DNA from: Dickeya chrysanthemi NCPPB 402
Lineage (GTDB): Bacteria; Pseudomonadota; Gammaproteobacteria; Enterobacterales; Enterobacteriaceae
Reading direction: 5' to 3'
Length of the DNA: 64,000 nucleotides
NCBI RefSeq assembly: GCF_000406105.1
Contig: NZ_CM001974.1
Location: forward strand, 753,685 to 817,684
The notes below the pieces were generated by a model. The model saw only the letters and a program-made list of their open reading frames with translations. It was not told where the DNA came from and made no database searches. Numbering within the stretch: position 1 is the first letter of the stretch; every line of letters starts with the position of its first letter. Position numbers and translations under genes: made by a program. Below, piece by piece: positions 57,339-64,000 of the stretch.

Positions 57339-59537
57339 ATGATTTATACCTTTTTACGCTGGATACTGAAGCAGGTGTATCGCATTCAGATTACGGGTGA
57401 TGAAAGCAGTTTCCGGCAATCGAAGATATTGATTACCCCAAACCACGTTTCATTCCTTGATGGCGTGCTGATGGCGCTGTTTCTGCCGCTGCAAAGCAAG
57501 CCGGTATTCGCCGTCTATTCCAACATCGCCGACCGTTGGTTCATGCGCTGGCTGGAACCGTACATCGATTTTTTGCCGCTGGACCCGACCAAACCGTTGG
57601 CGCTCAAGCAGTTGATCCGGCTGGTGGAGCAAGGGCGCCCGGTGGTGGTGTTCCCGGAAGGGCGTATCACCGTGACCGGCTCGCTGATGAAAATCTACAG
57701 CGGTGCGGCGTTCGTGGCGGCGCGTTCAGGGGCCGCGGTGATACCAGTGCGCATCGAAGGGCCGGAGTTCACCCACTTCGGCCGTCTGGGCGGGGTGTTG
57801 CGCCGTCGCCTGTTTCCAGCGGTTTCTCTGCATTTTTTACCGCCGACGACGTTACCCATGCCGGTCGCGCCGTCGGCGCGTGAGCGCCGCGCCCTGGCGG
57901 GTGAGGCGCTGCACCGCATCATGATGGATGCGCGCATGGCGGTGCGCCCGCGCCACACCTTGTATCAGGCGTTTCTGGCCGCCTGCGATCGCTACGGCTA
58001 CCACTCGCCCTGTATTGAAGACATCAACCTCAAGGAAGAGAGTTATCACGGCTTGCTGAAGAAATCGCTCGGGGTAGCGCGCATTCTGCAACGCTTTACC
58101 GGCGAGCGTGAGCATGTCGGGTTGCTGTTGCCCAATGCGACCGTCACCGCCGCCGCGATTCTCGGTTCTTCGCTCGGCAGCCGGGTGCCGGCGATGCTGA
58201 ACTACACCGCCGGGGTGAAAGGCATTCAGAATGCGATGACCGCGGCGCGGATCAAAACTATCGTGACGTCGCGGCAGTTTCTGGAGAAGGGCAAGCTGAC
58301 CCACCTGCCGCAACAGGTGAAAGAGGCCAATTGGGTCTACCTGGAAGACCTGAAGGACACGGTTACGCTGTCGGACAAACTGTGGATCCTATTCCACCTG
58401 TTGTTACCGACGCGCGCCATGCGCCCGCAACAGCCGGACGATGCGGCGGTGATCCTGTTCACCTCCGGCTCGGAAGGCAACCCGAAAGGGGTGGTGCATT
58501 CCCACAATAGTCTGATGGCCAACGTGGAGCAGATCCGCGCCGTGGCCGATTTCACGCCGCGCGACCGTTTCATGTCGGCGTTGCCGCTGTTCCACGCGTT
58601 TGGGCTGACGGTCGGGCTGCTGACGCCGCTGATGACCGGTGCCCGCGTATTCCTCTACCCGAGCCCGCTGCATTATCGCATCGTGCCGGAGCTGGTGTAT
58701 GACCGCAACTGCACGGTGCTGTTCGGCACCTCCACCTTCCTCGGGCATTATGCGCGCTTCGCTCACCCGTACGATTTCGCTCGCCTGCGCTACGTAGTGG
58801 CCGGGGCGGAAAAACTCTCCGAACAGGTGCGGGCGGTGTGGCAGGACAAATTTGGCCTTCGTATTCTGGAAGGCTACGGTGTGACCGAGTGTGCGCCGGT
58901 GGTGGCGATCAACGTACCGATGGCCTGCAAACTGCATTCCGTCGGCCGCTTGTTGCCGGGCATTGCGTCACGGCTGATTCCGGTGCCGGGCATCCATCAT
59001 GGCGGCCGTCTGCAACTGCGTGGGCCGAACGTGATGAAAGGCTACCTGCGGGTGGAAAACCCCGGCGAGCTGGAGTCCCCCGCGGCGGAAAACGAGCACG
59101 GGCAGCGTGAGTCGAACTGGTACGACACCGGCGATATCGTTGATCTTGATGAGCAAGGCTTCTGTACCATTGTCGGCCGCGTTAAACGCTTCGCCAAGCT
59201 GGCCGGGGAAATGGTGTCGCTGGAGAGCGTGGAGCAACTGGCGAACCAAGTATCGCCGCAGGCGCAACACGCCGCCAGCGCCCGCAGCGACAGCAGCAAG
59301 GGAGAAGCGCTGGTGCTGTTTACCACCGACGCGACGCTGACCCGCGACAGCCTGTTGACGCAGGCACGAGCGAGTGGCCTGCCGGAACTGGCGGTGCCGC
59401 GCGATATTCGTTACCTGAAAGAGCTGCCGTTATTGGGCAGCGGCAAACCGGACTTCGTCACGCTGCGCCAACGGGCGGAACAGCCCGCCGATGCGGCGCA
59501 AGACGCTCCGGATGCACAACCGGAGCATGATGCATGA
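57339..59537 (+). CDS. aas: Aas, 2-acyl-glycerophosphoethanolamine acyltransferase / acyl-ACP synthetase
   Basis: Bifunctional inner-membrane enzyme of 732 aa (E. coli 719) that re-acylates lysophospholipids. The PlsC-like acyltransferase comes first with the HX4D motif (NHVSFLD) and FPEGRIT; the AMP-binding acyl-ACP synthetase follows with [28 protein letters not shown] and YDTGDIV. RBS GGGAGGTGGG. The stop overlaps lplT (ATGA). Confidence 0.96.
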   Translation: MIYTFLRWILKQVYRIQITGDESSFRQSKILITPNHVSFLDGVLMALFLPLQSKPVFAVYSNIADRWFMRWLEPYIDFLPLDPTKPLALKQLIRLVEQGRPVVVFPEGRITVTGSLMKIYSGAAFVAARSGAAVIPVRIEGPEFTHFGRLGGVLRRRLFPAVSLHFLPPTTLPMPVAPSARERRALAGEALHRIMMDARMAVRPRHTLYQAFLAACDRYGYHSPCIEDINLKEESYHGLLKKSLGVARILQRFTGEREHVGLLLPNATVTAAAILGSSLGSRVPAMLNYTAGVKGIQNAMTAARIKTIVTSRQFLEKGKLTHLPQQVKEANWVYLEDLKDTVTLSDKLWILFHLLLPTRAMRPQQPDDAAVILFTSGSEGNPKGVVHSHNSLMANVEQIRAVADFTPRDRFMSALPLFHAFGLTVGLLTPLMTGARVFLYPSPLHYRIVPELVYDRNCTVLFGTSTFLGHYARFAHPYDFARLRYVVAGAEKLSEQVRAVWQDKFGLRILEGYGVTECAPVVAINVPMACKLHSVGRLLPGIASRLIPVPGIHHGGRLQLRGPNVMKGYLRVENPGELESPAAENEHGQRESNWYDTGDIVDLDEQGFCTIVGRVKRFAKLAGEMVSLESVEQLANQVSPQAQHAASARSDSSKGEALVLFTTDATLTRDSLLTQARASGLPELAVPRDIRYLKELPLLGSGKPDFVTLRQRAEQPADAAQDAPDAQPEHDA

Positions 59538-60781
59538 GTCACCCGAGTTCTCCTTCGTCGTCGCTGTTTTCCCACGGTATGAATGCGGTGATGGTGGCGC
59601 AGTTTTTCTCCGCCTTCGGCGATAACGCGCTGCTATTCGCCACGCTGGCGCTGGTGAAATCGCTGGCGTATCCGGACTGGAGCCAGCCTTTCCTACAGAT
59701 GGGATTCGTCGCCGCTTATATCGTGCTGGCGCCGTTTGTCGGCCAGTTCGCCGACAGTTTCGCCAAAGGGCGGGTGATGATGTTTGCCAACGCCCTGAAG
59801 CTGGCCGGTGCGTTGCTGATCTGCCTGGGCGGCAACCCGTTTCTGGGTTACACGCTGGTGGGGCTGGGCGCGGCGGCCTATTCTCCGGCCAAGTACGGCA
59901 TTCTGGGGGAAATCACCCGCGGCGATCAGTTGGTGAAAGCCAACGGCCTGATGGAAGCCTCCACCATCGCGGCTATTCTTATCGGGTCGGTGGTGGGCGG
60001 CGTACTGGCCGACTGGCATATCTACGGTGCGCTGGCGGTGTGTGCGCTGGCTTACGGTATTGCGCTAGCCGCCAACCTGCTGATTCCGAAACTGGCGGCC
60101 GCGCGCCCCGGCGCATCCTGGCACCCGGCGCGTATGACCCGTTCATTCTTTGACGCCTGTCGCGTACTGTGGCGCAACGGCGAAACCCGTTTTTCGCTGG
60201 TCGGTACCAGCATGTTCTGGGGCGCGGGCGTGACGCTGCGTTTCCTGCTGGTGCTGTGGGTGCCGCTGGCGCTGGGCATCAACGACAATTCGACGCCGAC
60301 GCTGCTCAACGCCATGGTGGCGGTGGGGATTGTGGTCGGCGCGGCGGCGGCCGGTAAGCTGGTGACGCTGAAAACCGTGCGACGCTGCCTGCCCGCCGGG
60401 GTGCTGATCGGCGTGATGGTGGTGGTGTTCACCCTGCAACATAGCCTGATCAGCGCGTACGCCTGCCTGTTGGTGTTGGGCGCGCTGGGCGGCTTTTTTA
60501 TCGTGCCGCTCAATGCGTTGTTGCAGGAGCGCGGCCGGGAAAGTGTAGGCGCCGGCAACGCCATCGCGGTGCAGAATTTAGGTGAAAACGGCGCCATGTT
60601 GTTGATGCTGGCGCTCTACTCGCTGGCGGTGAAGGTCGGCGTGCCGGTATTGGCGATTGGCGTCGGCTTCGGCGTGTTGTTTGCGCTGGCGATTGCCGGG
60701 CTGTGGGTTTGGGTGCAGGTGACCCAGTGGCGTCGTCGGCCGGAACCTGCGGTCATGAATACCTCCGATAAGAGTGAATAA
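59534..60781 (+). CDS. lplT: LplT, lysophospholipid transporter
   Basis: 415 aa MFS protein with about 12 helices. Flips lysophosphatidylethanolamine across the inner membrane to Aas. [36 protein letters not shown] and [19 protein letters not shown] match LplT. Translationally coupled to aas by a four-base overlap. Confidence 0.96.
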   Translation: MSHPSSPSSSLFSHGMNAVMVAQFFSAFGDNALLFATLALVKSLAYPDWSQPFLQMGFVAAYIVLAPFVGQFADSFAKGRVMMFANALKLAGALLICLGGNPFLGYTLVGLGAAAYSPAKYGILGEITRGDQLVKANGLMEASTIAAILIGSVVGGVLADWHIYGALAVCALAYGIALAANLLIPKLAAARPGASWHPARMTRSFFDACRVLWRNGETRFSLVGTSMFWGAGVTLRFLLVLWVPLALGINDNSTPTLLNAMVAVGIVVGAAAAGKLVTLKTVRRCLPAGVLIGVMVVVFTLQHSLISAYACLLVLGALGGFFIVPLNALLQERGRESVGAGNAIAVQNLGENGAMLLMLALYSLAVKVGVPVLAIGVGFGVLFALAIAGLWVWVQVTQWRRRPEPAVMNTSDKSE

Positions 60782-60792
60782 CGGGAGAGGTG

Positions 60793-61248
60793 ATGAGTCT
60801 GATTTGGCATGACTGGGGGGTAAAAGACCTGAACCTGTATGCGCTGTATGACATTCTGCGCCTGCGTAACCAGGTCTTTGTGGTGGAACAGCGGTGTGCT
60901 TATCAGGATTTGGACGGGCTGGATCTGGTCGATGACAACCGCCATGTGACGGCCTGGCAAAACGGCAGGCTGATCGCCTGCGCGCGCTTGCTGGTGCCTC
61001 ATGATCGGCAGGACGTGGTGACCATCGGCCGGGTAGTGGTGGCTCCCGAGGTACGAGGCCAGCGGCTCGGGCATCAGTTACTGATGCATGCGCAGGCCGC
61101 CTGTGTGCGCCACTGGCCGGGACGGGTGCAATACCTGTCCGCGCAGGCGCATTTACAGCATTTCTACCAGCAATTCGGTTTTGTGGTATGTGGCGATGGC
61201 TACGACGAGGATGGCATTCCCCACGTGCCGATGCGAACGGCGGGATAA
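60793..61248 (+). CDS. elaA: ElaA-like GNAT acetyltransferase
   Basis: 151 aa (E. coli ElaA 153). Conserved: LYDILRLRNQVFVVEQRCAYQD, DGLDLVDDNRHV, TIGRVVVAPEVRGQRLGHQL (acetyl-CoA loop), SAQAHLQHFYQQFGFV, EDGIPHVPM. Substrate unknown. RBS GGGAGAGGTG just before the ATG; the GTG three bases earlier is an alternative. Follows lplT by 11 bases, possibly on the same transcript, though not its E. coli location. Confidence 0.88.
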   Translation: MSLIWHDWGVKDLNLYALYDILRLRNQVFVVEQRCAYQDLDGLDLVDDNRHVTAWQNGRLIACARLLVPHDRQDVVTIGRVVVAPEVRGQRLGHQLLMHAQAACVRHWPGRVQYLSAQAHLQHFYQQFGFVVCGDGYDEDGIPHVPMRTAG

Positions 61249-61333
61249 CCTGTCGCTGCCGCGGTATGCCGTCTTCCATGACGGACGGCAACCCCGCTGC
61301 CGGGCAGACGGGGTGCCGGCGTTGTCTCGTCAG

Positions 61334-61462
61334 TTAACTGGCGGAATGGGAAATGGTGCTGCCGAGCTTCTGAACGTCCTGACCAAATCCACGAGCGGTG
61401 TTGCAGCCGCTTAATGCGGTCGCCATGAATAGGGTTGCGACCAGTAAGATAAGGGTTTTCAT
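61334..61462 (-). CDS. Entericidin-like lipoprotein
   Basis: 42 aa, too short for a routine gene list. MKTLILLVATLFMATALSGC is a lipoprotein signal with the lipobox LSGC, then NTARGFGQDVQKLGSTISHS, the entericidin A/B pattern of an amphipathic helix. RBS AAAAGGTAAACCACC. EcnA/EcnB form an antidote-toxin pair in E. coli; only one copy is seen, so which one cannot be said. It lies between elaA and hemW, apart from groEL-efp where E. coli has it. Confidence 0.85.
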   Translation of the reverse strand: MKTLILLVATLFMATALSGCNTARGFGQDVQKLGSTISHSAS

Positions 61463-61586
61463 GGTGGTTTACCTTTTATAGCGGGGCAAATCCCGCCTTC
61501 ACTTTGTCATAATCACACACCGGGATTCAATGTGTTGTCAGTCTGTTAAGACCGCTTTTTGTGCTGTGGTCGTGTTTCCCCGCGTC

Positions 61587-62726
61587 TCACTCTTCCACCA
61601 GAAATAGCTCCAGCAGCGAGTTAAGAAACAGTTTGCCGTGCTCGGTCACTTGCCAGTGTTGAGCGGTTTCCGTCAGGTAGCCTTGCGCCAGCGCAGCGTC
61701 TATCTGCGCTCTGACGGCACTTTCCGGCAGACCGGTGTAGGCGGTGAAATCAGCACGCGGTGCGGGTTCCAGCAACCGAAAACGATTCATGAAGAACTCG
61801 AACGGCCGCTCGGCTCTCTCCACTTCGCTGCGTTGTTGCAGGTAATTCCCCTGCATATAGCCGCGTGGGTGACGGGTTTTTACCGTGCGCACGATATTGC
61901 CGTCGGCGAAGGTGAGTTTGCCGTGCGCGCCGCAGCCGATGCCCAGATAGTCGCCGAAGCGCCAGTAGTTAAGATTGTGCTGGCACTGGTAACCCGGTTT
62001 GGCGTAGGCCGAGGTTTCATACTGCTGATATCCGGCGTTGCTCAGCAACCGGTGGCCTTGTTCGAAAATATCCCACAGCGCGTCATCGTCCGGCAGCACC
62101 GGCGGCCGCGAGCCAAATAGCGTATTCGGCTCGATGGTCAACTGATACCAGGACAAGTGCGGCGGGTTGAGCGCGATCGCCTGGCGCAGGTCGTCCAGCG
62201 CCTCGTCCAGCGATTGCTCCGGCAGGCCGTGCATCAAATCCAGATTGAAGCTGCGCAGCCCCAGACCGGCCGCCAGCGCGGCGGCGCGCTTGGCCTCTTC
62301 CGGGCCGTGGATGCGGCCTAAGCGCGTTAGCTTATCCGGGCTGAAGCTCTGCACGCCGATGGAAATCCGGTTAATCCCCGCCTGCTGGTAGCCGCTAAAC
62401 CGGTCGGCCTCTACTGTACCGGGGTTGGCCTCCATGGTGATTTCCGCCTCCGGCGCCAGCGGCAATCGCGCCCGCACCCCGTCCAGCAACTGTTGCATCG
62501 CCTCGGCGCTAAGCAGGCTCGGTGTGCCGCCGCCGATAAAAATGCTGTGCAGCGGGCGGCCGCTCGCCAGCGGCAGGTCGGCGTCCAGATCCGCCAGCAG
62601 GTGCGCCACGTAGTCGTCGTGCGGCACCTCGCCTTTCAGCGCGTGGGAGTTGAAGTCGCAATAAGGGCACTTCTGCACGCACCAGGGAATGTGGATGTAC
62701 AGGCTGAGCGGCGGCAGATTAAGCAT
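61587..62726 (-). CDS. hemW: HemW, heme chaperone of the radical SAM family
   Basis: 379 aa (E. coli 378). Radical SAM Cys triad in [11 protein letters not shown], then [10 protein letters not shown] and the HemN-like C-terminal domain. HemW binds heme and passes it to client proteins; it is not a coproporphyrinogen oxidase. Start ATG at 62726 overlaps the end of rdgB by eight bases; a longer in-frame reading lies inside rdgB. Part of the yggT-yggU-rdgB-hemW operon. Confidence 0.95.
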   Translation of the reverse strand: MLNLPPLSLYIHIPWCVQKCPYCDFNSHALKGEVPHDDYVAHLLADLDADLPLASGRPLHSIFIGGGTPSLLSAEAMQQLLDGVRARLPLAPEAEITMEANPGTVEADRFSGYQQAGINRISIGVQSFSPDKLTRLGRIHGPEEAKRAAALAAGLGLRSFNLDLMHGLPEQSLDEALDDLRQAIALNPPHLSWYQLTIEPNTLFGSRPPVLPDDDALWDIFEQGHRLLSNAGYQQYETSAYAKPGYQCQHNLNYWRFGDYLGIGCGAHGKLTFADGNIVRTVKTRHPRGYMQGNYLQQRSEVERAERPFEFFMNRFRLLEPAPRADFTAYTGLPESAVRAQIDAALAQGYLTETAQHWQVTEHGKLFLNSLLELFLVEE

Positions 62727-63312
62727 GTCGCAGCGCATCCAGCAACTGGCGCAGCGCCTGGCCGCGGTGGGAGTGGGCGTTTTTCTCTTCGCGACTGAGC
62801 TCGGCGGCGGTTTTGCCGAGCTGCGGCACGAAGAATATCGGGTCGTAGCCGAAGCCGCCTTCACCGGCAGGCGCGCGGGCGATGACACCCTGCCAGCGAC
62901 CGTGGCATACCAGCGGCGTCGGGTCCTCGGCGTGGCGCAGATACACCAGCACGCAGTGGAAGCTGGCCTGACGCTGCTCGTCCGGCACGTTGTCGAGCGC
63001 CGCCAGCAGCTTGTCCAGATTCTGCTGGTCGCCGGCGTCTTCTCCGGCATAGCGAGCGGAGTAAATACCCGGCGCGCCGCCCAGCGCGTCCACCGCCAGG
63101 CCCGAATCATCGGCGAGGGCGGGCAGGCCGGTTTCGCGTGCGGCGTGACGTGCTTTCAGAATAGCGTTTTCGATAAAGGTCAAACCGGTTTCTTCGGCGG
63201 AGTCGACGCCCAGCGTGGTTTGCGCCACCACGTCGAGACCAAAATCCGCCAGCAGACCGGCGAGTTCACGCACTTTACCGGCGTTGCCGGTGGCTAAGAC
63301 CACGTTTTGCAT
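62719..63312 (-). CDS. rdgB: RdgB, dITP/XTP pyrophosphatase
   Basis: 197 aa, same as E. coli. House-cleaning enzyme that removes dITP and [53 protein letters not shown] and [10 protein letters not shown] are family signatures. ATG at 63312 follows CAGGAACAACAG; the TTG five codons upstream is disfavoured. Confidence 0.96.
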   Translation of the reverse strand: MQNVVLATGNAGKVRELAGLLADFGLDVVAQTTLGVDSAEETGLTFIENAILKARHAARETGLPALADDSGLAVDALGGAPGIYSARYAGEDAGDQQNLDKLLAALDNVPDEQRQASFHCVLVYLRHAEDPTPLVCHGRWQGVIARAPAGEGGFGYDPIFFVPQLGKTAAELSREEKNAHSHRGQALRQLLDALRHA

Positions 63313-63358
63313 CTGTTGTTCCTGCAATCTGTTCAGGGTGTGTATTCAGGGAATAAAC

Positions 63359-63661
63359 TCAGGGGATGAGGCCCGCGACATCAGCCGGGATGACTTGCGG
63401 GTTGACGATTCTAATTTGTTTGTGACGCCCAAGCTCCCCTTTTTCGATGGTCACCATGCCCCTGGCGACGCGGAATTGTTTGGCAAGAAACTTGATCAGG
63501 TGGGCGTTGGCCTGGCCATCCACCGGCGGTGCGGTGATGGCGACTTTAAGCTCGTCGCCATGCAACCCGACAATCTGGTCCCGGCTGGCTTTCGGCTGAA
63601 TATACAGCCGAATCACCAGCCCGTCTTCGCAGCGACTGACGGCACTCACAGCAGTAACCAT
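63359..63661 (-). CDS. yggU: YggU family protein (DUF167)
   Basis: 100 aa (E. coli 96). [32 protein letters not shown] core and [24 protein letters not shown]. Function unknown. The start overlaps the end of yggT by 16 bases. Confidence 0.94.
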   Translation of the reverse strand: MVTAVSAVSRCEDGLVIRLYIQPKASRDQIVGLHGDELKVAITAPPVDGQANAHLIKFLAKQFRVARGMVTIEKGELGRHKQIRIVNPQVIPADVAGLIP

Positions 63662-64000
63662 AGCCCCGGGAAGAAATCCATGCCGAGGTAGTTCAGCAGG
63701 TACAGCACCAGAATTACCACCATCGGTGCGAAATCCAGCCCGCCGGTCGACGGCAGAATGCGGCGCACCGGCCCCATCAGCGGCTCAGTCAACTGATGCA
63801 GCATGTAGTCCACCGGGCTGCGGCCCTGGCTGACCCAGCTCATCAGCGAGCGAATGATCACTATCCAGAACACCAGATAACCGGCGGATTTGATCAGCGC
63901 CAGTAGCCCCACCAGCAAGTTGATCGGGCTGAGCGACAGCGAACCGACCTGAATCAACAGCAGTAACGGGTACTTCAGCGTGGTGAGCAGAAACGCCAAC
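63646..64000 (-). CDS. yggT: YggT family membrane protein (N-terminal part outside window)
   Basis: The last 117 or so residues of a protein that is about 185 aa in E. coli. Two YggT repeats of paired membrane helices are seen in part: [29 protein letters not shown] and the end of [20 protein letters not shown]. Role uncertain, linked to osmotic stress in E. coli. Cut by the window edge. Confidence 0.9.
   Translation of the reverse strand, partial: LAFLLTTLKYPLLLLIQVGSLSLSPINLLVGLLALIKSAGYLVFWIVIIRSLMSWVSQGRSPVDYMLHQLTEPLMGPVRRILPSTGGLDFAPMVVILVLYLLNYLGMDFFPGLWLLL

Noticed and set aside
1..64000. tRNA or rRNA genes, complete insertion sequences, prophage
   Set aside because: None recognised by reading; a dedicated tRNA search would be needed to be sure about short RNA genes.

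Overview
The window reads as the chromosome of a soft-rot enterobacterium, most likely Dickeya or a close relative (inference, made without a database search). The backbone follows the enterobacterial order known from E. coli in two blocks: uvrA-yjbQ ... tyrB ... alr-dnaB-qorA ... dusA on the left, and lysR-lysA ... galR-omr sRNA-aas-lplT ... hemW-rdgB-yggU-yggT on the right. ERIC elements and beta-glucoside (arb/bgl-like) relics fit this group.

1-5.2 kb: uvrA (5' end cut by the window), yjbQ and a dCache-GGDEF diguanylate cyclase gene broken by a one-base slip in an A-tract. 5.2-22.2 kb: a complete type I-F CRISPR-Cas island with array 1 (26 repeats), cas1, cas2-3, csy1, csy2, csy3, cas6f, array 2 (16 repeats plus a decayed one) and array 3 (11 repeats). 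Arrays 2 and 3 face each other as mirror images. Each has a matching leader on the outside and a copy of a 111-bp inverted arm on the inside, enclosing tyrB, a YitT-type membrane protein, an Lrp-type regulator and aroP. A periplasmic cyclohexadienyl dehydratase (pheC-like) follows array 3, so aromatic amino acid genes cluster here.

23-31 kb: a DUF1471 protein, alr, dnaB, qorA, a lone cytochrome P450 and dusA. 31-41.2 kb: a LysR regulator divergent from a secreted alpha/beta hydrolase with a Cys nucleophile, a cyclophilin-like exported protein, a NepI-type efflux pump, a truncated quinone reductase, and a PhnR-like regulator divergent from an operon of binding protein, alkaline-phosphatase-fold hydrolase, two permeases and ATPase. 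41.2-43.4 kb: an AT-rich insert with an orphan T6SS Hcp, a coupled DUF4225 putative effector and a small membrane protein.

43.5-52.1 kb: lysR/lysA, then a cellobiose/aryl-beta-glucoside type PTS cluster (LacI-type regulator, IIA, IIC, 6-phospho-beta-glucosidase, IIB, UxuR-like GntR regulator, GNAT). Its divergent promoter region carries three TTGG-N4-CCAA palindromes. 52.1-53.9 kb: an AT-rich AbiEi-like/Fic pair, a likely toxin-antitoxin. 54.3-57.3 kb: galR with a MITE just upstream, an OmrA/OmrB-type sRNA, and the ruins of an arbG-arbF operon that still keeps its antiterminator RNA sites. 57.3-64 kb: aas-lplT, elaA, an entericidin lipoprotein gene, hemW, rdgB, yggU and yggT (cut by the window).

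The least expected signals are: (i) the mirror-image array 2/array 3 arrangement and its leaders, where a perfect IHF site sits between ACCCT(n)/A(n)GGGT arms; (ii) a four-hairpin module whose stems covary, found inside two ERIC elements and once at the end of array 2; (iii) the Fic/AbiEi-like pair; and (iv) the PhnR-like uptake-plus-hydrolase operon.
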